DNA from: Bacteroidota bacterium
GTDB taxonomy: Bacteria; Bacteroidota; Bacteroidia; Palsa-965
Direction of reading: 5' to 3'
Assembly (NCBI GenBank): GCA_003151415.1
Contig: PLXK01000268.1
Span: 1-52,937 of the forward strand
DNA: 52,937 bases
In this document: positions 25,283 to 33,684 of the stretch, piece after piece
Numbering within the stretch: the first letter of the stretch is position 1
Layout of the letters: every line of letters begins with the position of its first letter
The notes under the pieces: model-generated
The model's database searches: none
Told to the model about the DNA's origin: nothing
The model's input: the letters and a program-made list of their open reading frames with translations, nothing else
Made by a program: the position numbers and the translations under genes

Positions 25283-25639
25283 ATGAAAAACCCCAAAGAT
25301 GTCAACGACTATATTTCAGGTTTCCCGAAAAACGTACAACCGCTGCTGGAAGAGGTACGCAGGGTCATTCAAAAAGCCGCACCCAAGGCTTCTGAAGTGA
25401 TCAGTTACGGAATGCCGGCTTACCAATTGAATGGCATTTTGGTTTGGTTTGGCGCACATGCCAGGCACATTGGTTTTTATCCAAAAGCATCGGGCATAGC
25501 CGCTTTCAAAAATGAACTGGCCGTTTATAAAAGCGCAAAGGGCTCGGTGCAATTCCCTTTAGACAAGCCCTTGCCTCTGGCACTGATAAAGAAAATTGTA
25601 AAATTCAGGATGGCCGAAAATCTTGACAAGATGAACTGA
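25283..25639 (+). CDS. DUF1801 (YdhG-like) protein
   Basis: A 118-residue soluble protein with the DUF1801 signature: VNDYISGFPKNVQPLLEEVR, then APKASEVISYGMPAYQLNG, then HIGFYPKASGI and FPLDKPLPLALIKKIVKFR. The fold is known for the family but its molecular role is not established. Length is normal. It is the second gene of a small operon with the DUF975 protein and ends 207 bases before the STAND cluster. Confidence 0.88.
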   Translation: MKNPKDVNDYISGFPKNVQPLLEEVRRVIQKAAPKASEVISYGMPAYQLNGILVWFGAHARHIGFYPKASGIAAFKNELAVYKSAKGSVQFPLDKPLPLALIKKIVKFRMAENLDKMN

Positions 25640-25754
25640 CTGGAGTTCCGATCCCGACCGAACCTCTATCTAACTCCCCTTCTGAAATAAAAAGCTGATG
25701 CATTTCTTTTGACGGATAAGCACTTAGCGTTTTTGCATGATCCTGTACATTCGC

Positions 25755-25783
25755 TTTGGGTGGCTGCAGGTCCGAAATCTTTG
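25755..25783 (+). promoter_or_regulatory. Candidate promoter of the six-gene STAND cluster
   Basis: TTTG at 25755-25758 and AATCTTTG at 25776-25783 are separated by 17 bases. The pair fits the Bacteroidota -33/-7 promoter pattern except for the first base of the -7 box. The STAND gene ATG lies 63 bases downstream. No inverted repeat that would mark an operator was seen here. Confidence 0.35.
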
Positions 25784-25846
25784 GCAGAATAACCGCAAAA
25801 TAATGTATATTGCATAACTTGACCAAAACATCCAGCGGATCCCTTC

Positions 25847-28800
25847 ATGTCTACGATTTGTCCCTATCCAGGCCTTAGACCATTTAATGAAAACGAATCT
25901 ATCTTTTTCAAGGGACGGGAAGAGCATATCGATGCCATCATCCAGAAGCTTCAGGAGAAGAAGTTTCTGATGATTACAGGTGCCTCCGGCGACGGGAAAT
26001 CTTCCTTGATTTATGCCGGGCTTATTCCGAGGGCAAGGGCCGGTTTTTTCAAAGCGAAATTCAATAACTGGCTCATTGCCGATTTCAGACCCGAACGCAA
26101 CCCTCTTTCCAATCTGGCAGCTGTGCTGAACACGAATTTGGAAATCCGCAATTTAAAACAAACCGAGGAAGAACTCGGTTATGGATTTTCTTCGCTTGCC
26201 AAGCTTTATAAAGAATCTGATTTTTATCTCGATTACGAATCCGACCGTTACAAAAAGGCTTCCGCCGAAGAACAAAACACCCTGAAGAATAAATCGGCCA
26301 ACCTGCTTATTCTGGTGGACCAGTTCGAAGAGCTTTTTACAAATTCCGAAAACTTCAACGCCGGCAGGCCTTCGGTTCAGGCATACACCCTGATCAATCT
26401 GATCATTGAAACCACGAGGATTGCCGCCAGGGAGAACCTTCCCCTGTATATCGTCTGCACGATGCGCTCTGACTACGTGGGCGATTGTGCCACCTTCAGG
26501 GGCCTGCCCGAACATCTTGTTTACAGCCAATTTTTTGTGCCCCGGCTCAAACGCCAGGAAATCCACAGAGCTATTCTTGAGCCTGCAAAACTGGCCGGCA
26601 GTAAAATCAGCAACAGCCTGATCGAACGGCTGATCAACGACTCTTCAGACGGACAGGACCAGCTGCCTATCCTGCAGCATGCCCTCAGGCAGATCTGGAA
26701 ATTATACAACGAAGAAGGAGCCCGGGAAATGGATTTGCTGCATTATGCCAAAGTGGGAGGCATTGGCGGCGATTCACTTCCTGAAAACCAGAACCGCGAT
26801 TTTCAAAGCTGGCTTGTGCAACAGGGCGCAGGCAAAAAAGCCATTCTGAAAAACCCATCTCTTTCAAACGTCCTCAATGCTCATGCCCGCGGATTGTATC
26901 AGGCCGTTTCGGCAGACAAAAGCAATAAGACCCTTACAGAATCACCGGAGGAACAACTGAAACATATTTTCACGGCCCTGACCAAGGTCAATGATAACCG
27001 CGCCGTAAGAAACAGGGCCAGTGTGAAAGAACTTAAGCAGGCTCTGGCTATAGACTATGGACAGAAGCACAGTTTGGAAAACCTGGTCAATACATTCCGG
27101 CTGCCGGACAACACCCTGTTAAAACCTTTTATCGAAGAAAACGCCGAAACGGTTTTGAATGACAATGACATTCTCGACCTGACGCATGAATCGCTGATCA
27201 GAAACTGGACCGAACTCAGTGAATGGACAAAAACAGAACATGAAAACCTGCAGGTCTTTCATGATTTCAAAAAACAACTGGACCGTTGGAATGCAAACAA
27301 GCAGTCGGATGGTTTCTTACTGACTTCCGGATCATTGAATTATTTTCAAAACTGGAAAGATCAGTCGGCCATAAACTGCTATACACTGGTCAAATACAAC
27401 GAGCGCAATCTTCCCTTTGAAGAAATGCTTGCAGAAGCAAAACTGTTTTTTGAAGAAACCGACACTTTTCTTTTGCGCAGCGCCCTGTTTCTCAAGAAAA
27501 AGAGAAGACGTGTGCTTGTCACCGGTGCCCTGATTGCAATGGCTCTTCTGGGATTCAGCGCCTGGGCCTTCACCGAAAGGAACAAAGCCATCGAACAGCA
27601 GGGAATAGCGGTGGAAAGCATGAAAAACGCGGACTCCTCCAGAAAAGAAGCCGTTGCCGCAAAAGACCAAAGCGAATTGTCGAAATCGGATGCAATAAAA
27701 AATGAGAAAGCCGCACTGATTGCCAAAAAACAGGCGGAGCAAATGGGACTGAAAGCTGTCCATGCAAGTGCCGATGCAAAAAAGAATTTTTTAATTGCCG
27801 AAGAGAATGCGCGAACGGCACAGGTGGAAACCCAACGAGCCAGACAAGCCCTTGAAGAATCCGAGAACTCGAAAAACGAAGCGCTCTCGCAGAAAAACAT
27901 TGCCGTAAAAGCGGAAGAAAAATCCAAACAACTGAGTTATATCTCCCTGGCTCAAAATCTGGCCATCAAATCGGAATTGCGTGCCGATGACCCCGAAATA
28001 CAAGCCTTGCTCGCCTTGCAATCTTACAATTTCATTCAGGAAAACGGAGGCGAGACACAGGATCCGATTATCTACAGCGCCCTGCGCAATGCACAGAAAT
28101 CCTATCTGAAAAAAAATCAGGTGCCGAAAATATCAGCCGACTGGGAGCAGCGTGAAGCCCGGTTTTCTTCCGACGGGCATTCCATGATTACGGCCGATAA
28201 AGCCGGCAACGTTTACAATTGGGATATTGAAAATCAAAAATTAATCAAGAAATCGGTTCTGATTGCAGAAAGCCCGATTGAAAAGATTTTCCTTCCCAAC
28301 CTGCCGGCCAGCAAACTCTTTGCTGCGTTGCAGAACAAATCCATCGGGGTGTGGTCTCTGGCGGATGGAAATATCCCTAAAACCGAAACAACATTAAAAG
28401 GTCATACGGGGGCCATCCGGAAATTTGTATACAATGAAGTGTCTGATCTTCTGGCAACGGCGGGAAAAGACAGCCTGCTGATTTTGTGGGATCTCAGCGG
28501 CCACAATCAAAACCCCGAGCCAAAAAAAATTAAACTGGACTTCCTTGTCAAAGACATGACCTGGGATTTGCAATCCAACCAGATTATCCTGCTGGCAGAA
28601 ACCGGCAAATTGTACCATTACAGTCACACGGCTGGCCCGGGAGTTTGTTCTGAAATTATGCATATCCAGGCCGATGCCATGCTGCCTACATCGCTGTGCT
28701 ACAACCGGAAAAACGATTGGCTTGCCATCGGCTACAACAATGGGCAGATCAGGCTCTATGCGGCTTCGGCTCTTGCACTAAACAAAATTCAACTGGTGTT

Positions 28801-29155
28801 CAGCTACGCAGAATTTGAAGCCCCAATCGAAAAAATCGTGTTCAATGATGCCGGTTCGTTTATGGCCGGGTCCTCTGCAGATCGTGAAATGAACATCTTT
28901 GACCTCAATAAAAAAGGGCTGAGACCCCTGGAGATAAAAGACCTGAAGGGAAAGCCCCGTTGTTTTGCATTTGACAAAGACAACAAACTGGTGGTGGCGC
29001 TTTCGAATCACGATATCCAGATCATCGAAACCTCTGCCGAAAACCTGGCCCGTTCTTTCTGTCCCGAACTCAAACGCAATTTCACCAAAGAAGAATGGTC
29101 GCAGAATATCGGGATGAAAATCCCCTATGAAAGAACCTGCAGCAACATCAAATGA
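25847..29155 (+). CDS. Membrane-spanning STAND NTPase with coiled coil and WD40-like repeats
   Basis: An 1102-residue protein. It opens with CPYPGLRPFNENESIFFKGR, the N-terminal signature of nSTAND1-type NTPases. Walker A is GASGDGKSS (residues 45-53, Lys51) and Walker B is LILVDQFEE (about 154-162); TMRSDYVGD is the sensor region. A helical winged-helix-like part runs to about residue 540. One membrane helix (about 556-575) follows KKKRRR, which favours a cytoplasmic N-terminus. A long Ala/Lys/Glu coiled coil (about 580-700) leads to C-terminal WD40-like repeats (for example LLATAGKDSLLILWDLSG), predicted periplasmic. It heads the cluster; its stop overlaps the next start (ATGA). The trigger and output are unknown. 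Confidence 0.88.
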   Translation: MSTICPYPGLRPFNENESIFFKGREEHIDAIIQKLQEKKFLMITGASGDGKSSLIYAGLIPRARAGFFKAKFNNWLIADFRPERNPLSNLAAVLNTNLEIRNLKQTEEELGYGFSSLAKLYKESDFYLDYESDRYKKASAEEQNTLKNKSANLLILVDQFEELFTNSENFNAGRPSVQAYTLINLIIETTRIAARENLPLYIVCTMRSDYVGDCATFRGLPEHLVYSQFFVPRLKRQEIHRAILEPAKLAGSKISNSLIERLINDSSDGQDQLPILQHALRQIWKLYNEEGAREMDLLHYAKVGGIGGDSLPENQNRDFQSWLVQQGAGKKAILKNPSLSNVLNAHARGLYQAVSADKSNKTLTESPEEQLKHIFTALTKVNDNRAVRNRASVKELKQALAIDYGQKHSLENLVNTFRLPDNTLLKPFIEENAETVLNDNDILDLTHESLIRNWTELSEWTKTEHENLQVFHDFKKQLDRWNANKQSDGFLLTSGSLNYFQNWKDQSAINCYTLVKYNERNLPFEEMLAEAKLFFEETDTFLLRSALFLKKKRRRVLVTGALIAMALLGFSAWAFTERNKAIEQQGIAVESMKNADSSRKEAVAAKDQSELSKSDAIKNEKAALIAKKQAEQMGLKAVHASADAKKNFLIAEENARTAQVETQRARQALEESENSKNEALSQKNIAVKAEEKSKQLSYISLAQNLAIKSELRADDPEIQALLALQSYNFIQENGGETQDPIIYSALRNAQKSYLKKNQVPKISADWEQREARFSSDGHSMITADKAGNVYNWDIENQKLIKKSVLIAESPIEKIFLPNLPASKLFAALQNKSIGVWSLADGNIPKTETTLKGHTGAIRKFVYNEVSDLLATAGKDSLLILWDLSGHNQNPEPKKIKLDFLVKDMTWDLQSNQIILLAETGKLYHYSHTAGPGVCSEIMHIQADAMLPTSLCYNRKNDWLAIGYNNGQIRLYAASALALNKIQLVFSYAEFEAPIEKIVFNDAGSFMAGSSADREMNIFDLNKKGLRPLEIKDLKGKPRCFAFDKDNKLVVALSNHDIQIIETSAENLARSFCPELKRNFTKEEWSQNIGMKIPYERTCSNIK

Positions 29156-30264
29156 AAAAGAACCTTATCCTCTTTCTTTTTGTGATCTGGTTTTCGCGGA
29201 ATGCTTCCGGGCAGATAAACTGCGACAATGTGCTGGATGATGCCCAGAGTCTTTACAACAGCGGCAAATACAGCGAATGCAGCCAGGCTCTGGAATCCGC
29301 ACTGAAAACCTGCGGCCTTTCAAAAAATAAAAAAGAAAAAGCCTATGAGCTTTTGATCAATGCCGGTCTGGAATCAGACAACGATGCGCAGGTAAGCAAA
29401 TATTTCAAGAAATTTCTCGAAGGCGATCCGCTTTTCGACATCAACGACTACGAAGCCCTGGATGAATTCAAGCTCCATTTCAAACAGTTTGAAATTTTCC
29501 CCAGGCTGACATTCGGCCTCAGGATGCAGGGCGTGGCACCCGCCTTTCCGGTTCAGAAAGTATACACGGCCACACCCAGAACGAATTCGGGAAACAAGTA
29601 TACGCCCAATGATTCGTACTATGTGGGCGGAACCATGGAATTCCGTTTCCATGAAAAATGGGCCTGTACCCTGGAGTTCACACAAACGAATCTTTCCTAC
29701 AGCCGGACCATCAGCTCGAATTCGTGGGACAACGGCATCATCAGCGCCGACTCCTGGCTTTTGAATTATTCCGAAAACATGATCTATACCGAAATTCCTG
29801 TTTCGATCAAATATTATGAAAAAGCTGGAACCATCGCCCGAACGTCAAAGAAAAAATTAATCACCACCTACTTGCAATTCGGGATCAACAATCAATTCCT
29901 GAATTCCAGCTCATCCACGGCAAGCCTGAAGGGATACACCCAGGATCCTTATACGTTGCAGTACCGAGCCAAAAACAGCGGAAACAGCCAGTACAACACC
30001 ACAAGCATGAGAAGTTCCTACATCGCTTCTCCTTTTGCCGGTTTGGGTTTCATTGTAACCAAAGGCCGTTTTGCCCTTTCGCTTGATATGCGCTATGCAT
30101 ACTCGCTGAACTCGGGCAACGATAAAAATTCAAGGTATGCCGTTCCCGAATTAATCAGTCAGTACAACTACATTGACAACGACATGCGCATTTCCAGACT
30201 GGAGATGGGCCTGACGCTTTATTATCATTTTTCTTTCAAAGCCAAAACAATCAAACAGAAATGA
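29152..30264 (+). CDS. Outer-membrane beta-barrel with N-terminal helical repeat
   Basis: A 370-residue exported protein. A signal peptide (1-21, ending ASGQ) is followed by a TPR-like helical segment (about residues 24-105: DAQSLYNSGKYSECSQALES...). From about residue 118 there are alternating amphipathic strands (FPRLTFGLRMQG, YVGGTMEFRFHEKW, TYLQFGINNQF, AGLGFIVTKGRFALSLDMRY), ending MGLTLYYHFSFK, typical of an outer-membrane barrel. The helical part would sit in the periplasm. Start and stop overlap those of the neighbours by four bases on both sides, so translation is coupled to the STAND protein and to the first kelch lipoprotein. Confidence 0.75.
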   Translation: MKKNLILFLFVIWFSRNASGQINCDNVLDDAQSLYNSGKYSECSQALESALKTCGLSKNKKEKAYELLINAGLESDNDAQVSKYFKKFLEGDPLFDINDYEALDEFKLHFKQFEIFPRLTFGLRMQGVAPAFPVQKVYTATPRTNSGNKYTPNDSYYVGGTMEFRFHEKWACTLEFTQTNLSYSRTISSNSWDNGIISADSWLLNYSENMIYTEIPVSIKYYEKAGTIARTSKKKLITTYLQFGINNQFLNSSSSTASLKGYTQDPYTLQYRAKNSGNSQYNTTSMRSSYIASPFAGLGFIVTKGRFALSLDMRYAYSLNSGNDKNSRYAVPELISQYNYIDNDMRISRLEMGLTLYYHFSFKAKTIKQK

Positions 30265-31469
30265 ACAGAGTCGCCGTCCTTTTTTGTGTACTGCTGAGTT
30301 TTGTTTGCATCACCTGCAAAAAGGACGCTGACCTGCCCGTATCGATCAAAGGGGAAAGCAGCATCCAGGCAGACAGCGTCTATTATTTTCAGGTGGCTCC
30401 GGTTTCGGGCGCAACGTATGCATGGAAAACGCAGGCTCCGCTTACCGTTCTGGATGGACAGGGATCCTATAAAATAAAGGTCATGGCTTCATCCGCTTTT
30501 TCATCGGCCTCCATTTGCGTGGATATTCATTCTGTAACCAAAGAACAGAATGTATGCAACACAGTGGGCTACAAACCGGGATGGAGAAGGGTATCGGCTG
30601 CAGGCATTGACAGGCAGTACGCCTTTTCATTTGTGATAGGGAATACAGCCTATGTGAGCGGCGGGGGAAATACACTGAATAACGGAAGCACATTCACCCC
30701 ACAGAATGATTCCTATTCGTTTTCCGACACCAGCACATCCCTGCATGTGCTGCATCACTTGCCTGTTTTGCGCTATGGCGGCATCTCCTTTACGGCAAAT
30801 AACCAGGGATATGTCGGATTCGGTGTGGACCAGGATGGCAATTACTGCAAAGACCTGTGGCGGTACGACCCGGCCAGCGATTCATGGACCAAGATGGCTT
30901 CCTGTCCGGGCCCCGGAATAGTCAATGGCGGAAGTTTTGTTTTGAATAATACCGCCTACATTTTGACTGGCACCAATGCCGGATACAATGACTCGGTGTG
31001 GGCATATGCCATTGCGACGAATTCCTGGAGCGCAAAACACAATACCCCCTTCTCTGCACGGGCTTCGGCCACCTGTTTTTCTTACGCCAATTACGGATAC
31101 GTGATAGGCGGAGAAAGCAATACGATCATTTCTCTGGCCGAAGTCTGGAAATATGATCCTGCTGCCGATTCCTGGCAGTCCCTGCCTGATTTTCCGGGAA
31201 CCGCCAGAAACAGCGCCTGTTCGTTTGTGCTGGGCAATACATTGTATTATGGAAGTGGAGGCGATATCAATAATTTCATGCTGTATGATTACTGGACCTG
31301 GAACCTCACTACAAACGTGTGGCAAAAAACCGTGGATAAAACCTGGGGCATCACTTCGGTATCGTGCTTTGCCATAAACAACAAAGGATATGCATTCGGG
31401 GGGTGGACCATCAACCCTTTCACCAATGTCGCCCTGAATTCCAATTTTCTATGGGAATTCACGCCCTGA
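30261..31469 (+). CDS. Kelch-repeat lipoprotein, paralogue 1
   Basis: A 402-residue predicted lipoprotein: signal peptide with lipobox ending CITC (C19), then KKD. An Ig/PKD-like domain (about 28-95, including TYAWKTQAPLTVLDGQGSYK) precedes a kelch beta-propeller (about 105-400). The kelch blades show repeated G-G or Y-V-G then YDPASDSWTKM and YDPAADSWQSL motifs, about six blades. It probably faces the periplasm or cell surface and binds a ligand or partner. The ATG overlaps the stop of the barrel gene. It is related to the next gene in layout, suggesting tandem duplication. Confidence 0.82.
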   Translation: MNRVAVLFCVLLSFVCITCKKDADLPVSIKGESSIQADSVYYFQVAPVSGATYAWKTQAPLTVLDGQGSYKIKVMASSAFSSASICVDIHSVTKEQNVCNTVGYKPGWRRVSAAGIDRQYAFSFVIGNTAYVSGGGNTLNNGSTFTPQNDSYSFSDTSTSLHVLHHLPVLRYGGISFTANNQGYVGFGVDQDGNYCKDLWRYDPASDSWTKMASCPGPGIVNGGSFVLNNTAYILTGTNAGYNDSVWAYAIATNSWSAKHNTPFSARASATCFSYANYGYVIGGESNTIISLAEVWKYDPAADSWQSLPDFPGTARNSACSFVLGNTLYYGSGGDINNFMLYDYWTWNLTTNVWQKTVDKTWGITSVSCFAINNKGYAFGGWTINPFTNVALNSNFLWEFTP

Positions 31470-31521
31470 ACAAGTGATGAAAATTAAAATCATTTCAAGT
31501 GTATTTTAGATTTAAAAGAAG

Positions 31522-32799
31522 ATGAGTACGAAAACAATCCGGTTTGCCCCGCTCCTGTTTATAGCCTTTGTCTTTTTGTTTTCATGCAAAAAGGAAAGTC
31601 CGTCGATAGGCGGCATTACCGGACCATCGACTGTCTGTTATGCTGCGCAGCAGGTAACCTATGCTGTTGCAGCGAGTTCAGCAGTGGATTACATTTCCTG
31701 GTCGGTTCCCGAGGGTGCAACCATTACCGAAGGTCAGGGGACCTCGCAGATCACGGTCAATTTCGGCATCAAAACAGGGCTTGTCACTGCCCGGCCGATC
31801 AAAAACAACACCGAAGGCGCTCAACAGCAAATCAGCGTTACTTTTGGATGCGTTTCGGGAACCTGGTGCAGGCTGCTTAATTTTCAGGGAACGGCCCGCT
31901 ATTGTGCCCTTGGATTTTCGGCCAACAACAAAGGCTATGTGCTCGGCGGCCTGGGCACCAATATCAGCGGCGGAACCGGCACACCACTCACCGATGTCTG
32001 GGAGTACGATCAAACTGCCAACAGCTGGACTCAAAAATCATCCATCGGCGTGCAGGGCCTGAACGACGGCAATTACAACTATTTTGTCATCAATAACATT
32101 CTGTATATGCTGCGCTCGGACACTTCGGCCAAAGGGAATCTGCGTTTTATTTCCTACGATCCGGCGGTCAATGTATGGTCGTACAAGGCCGATTTTCCCG
32201 GGATGAATTCCTATCAGGATGCCGGTTGTTTTGCGGCCGGCGGAAAAGGCTATGTCTGCTGCGGACCCACCCGAAAAAACGTTGCTGCAGACAGTTCGTA
32301 TGAATTGAAAACGGTGTGGCAATATGATCCGGCGGTCAATCTCTGGACACGCAAAGGCGATTTTCCCGGCGAGGGCAGAGCCAAACCCATGGCTTTCTCG
32401 CTTAACAACTCGGGGTATGTCGGTACCGGATTTGACAATTTCAACAATACCGTTCCTGTTGTTCCTTTGTATGATTTCTGGAAATACGATGCCCTTGCAG
32501 ATTCCTGGACAAGACTGAATGATGTTGGGTTCAACACCACAGGACCGGGCTTATTTTCGCTGCAAAACGAAGAGTATGCCATTGCCGGTTACAACTTACC
32601 GGGAGGAGTCTTTTTGAAAAGCTCGGTAAAATACAATCCTGTCGGCGACACCTGGACAAGTTCCTGGAATTTTCCGGGCAACGAACGCGATTATGTGACC
32701 ACTTTCGTTATCAACAACACGGCGTATCTCGGCCTTGGTTTTCACAGGGATAATTCGGCCAATTATTTTCTTGGCGAATTTTATTCATTCTGTCAGTAA
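31522..32799 (+). CDS. Kelch-repeat lipoprotein, paralogue 2
   Basis: A 425-residue lipoprotein with lipobox FLFSC (C22) followed by KKES. A PKD-like domain (about 30-110: ITGPSTVCYAAQQVTYAVA, then ISWSVPEGATI and SQITVNFG) leads into a kelch propeller (about 115-425) with blades ending in YDQTANSWTQK, YDPAVNVWSYK, YDPAVNLWTRK, YDALADSWTRL and YNPVGDTWTSS. Same plan as the upstream gene, with enough divergence to suggest an old duplication. It starts 52 bases after paralogue 1 and ends 27 bases before the TIR-like gene. Confidence 0.82.
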   Translation: MSTKTIRFAPLLFIAFVFLFSCKKESPSIGGITGPSTVCYAAQQVTYAVAASSAVDYISWSVPEGATITEGQGTSQITVNFGIKTGLVTARPIKNNTEGAQQQISVTFGCVSGTWCRLLNFQGTARYCALGFSANNKGYVLGGLGTNISGGTGTPLTDVWEYDQTANSWTQKSSIGVQGLNDGNYNYFVINNILYMLRSDTSAKGNLRFISYDPAVNVWSYKADFPGMNSYQDAGCFAAGGKGYVCCGPTRKNVAADSSYELKTVWQYDPAVNLWTRKGDFPGEGRAKPMAFSLNNSGYVGTGFDNFNNTVPVVPLYDFWKYDALADSWTRLNDVGFNTTGPGLFSLQNEEYAIAGYNLPGGVFLKSSVKYNPVGDTWTSSWNFPGNERDYVTTFVINNTAYLGLGFHRDNSANYFLGEFYSFCQ

Positions 32800-32826
32800 G
32801 AAGGCATTAATTCTAACAAGGTTTGC

Positions 32827-33675
32827 ATGTCCGGAAATTCAACTAGCATTTTGTTTTGTTCATCGGGATCGGATTCTGAAACCGAAAAAGGTCTTCGCAT
32901 GACCTTTTCCAGGGCCGGATTTACACTTAACGGGAACAACGACTGGGACAAAGACCTGAAGGATTCCTGTTGCTCGGTTCATTTTATCGGCCAGGGCACG
33001 TCCCCTGCCGGAGAATCAAAACCAGGCTCCGAAGAAATCTTCGGGAAAATAACAGGAAGTCAGGACAAAGATGAAAAATACAAAAGCTTTTTCTGGATAC
33101 CTCCGCAACAGGATTTGCTTGCTCTGGAACCTTCGCAAAGGGCTTTTATCCATCATCTCCAAAACAACCTGAGCGATGCCATGATCCTGTCCAGGGTACC
33201 TTCGGCCGTACAGTTTGTAGACGATGTCAGATCCATTCTGGAAGAACGTCCGGGCAAGAGTTACGATGTATCGCCCGTCGACATTTTTCTGATCTGCAAC
33301 CAGGCCGATGATAAGGAAGGGGAACGCATCAAGATCATGCTTTCGGATGTGGCCAAAATCATCAAACTGGTTATTGTTCCGGACTCTGATTTGGATTACG
33401 AAGCCTATACGGCCCAGCAGATGAACTTAAGCAAGCTGTCGGTGATTTATTACAATCAGGGCGCCGACTGGGCAATTCCTTTTGCGCAACAGATCTGGAA
33501 AAAAGTGGGAGGAGCATCGGCCAAATCACCCATTCTTGTTATCGGCGATGCAGGCACACCATCCAATCAGGGAAAACTCTTTGAAGCACCCCGGGTGTCA
33601 TCAATGATTCTTTCCATAGAGCTGATACCACTCGAAATCAAAGTACAATTCGACACCTTCAATCAAACCGAATAA
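32827..33675 (+). CDS. TIR-like/flavodoxin-like protein, possibly two tandem domains
   Basis: A 282-residue cytoplasmic protein with no close named family that I can recognise. The first half begins SILFCSSGSDSETEKGLRMT and has SCCSVHFIGQG; the second begins VDIFLICNQADDKEGERIKI, then KLSVIYYNQGADWAIPFAQQ and SPILVIGDAGTPSNQ. Both halves alternate beta strands and helices as in TIR, SEFIR or DUF4062-type folds. The catalytic Glu of NADase TIRs was not identified, so it may be a scaffold or receiver. It lies 9 bases upstream of the phosphatase gene and belongs to the same cluster as the STAND NTPase. Fold call is tentative. Confidence 0.45.
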   Translation: MSGNSTSILFCSSGSDSETEKGLRMTFSRAGFTLNGNNDWDKDLKDSCCSVHFIGQGTSPAGESKPGSEEIFGKITGSQDKDEKYKSFFWIPPQQDLLALEPSQRAFIHHLQNNLSDAMILSRVPSAVQFVDDVRSILEERPGKSYDVSPVDIFLICNQADDKEGERIKIMLSDVAKIIKLVIVPDSDLDYEAYTAQQMNLSKLSVIYYNQGADWAIPFAQQIWKKVGGASAKSPILVIGDAGTPSNQGKLFEAPRVSSMILSIELIPLEIKVQFDTFNQTE

Positions 33676-33684
33676 AACACGTTC

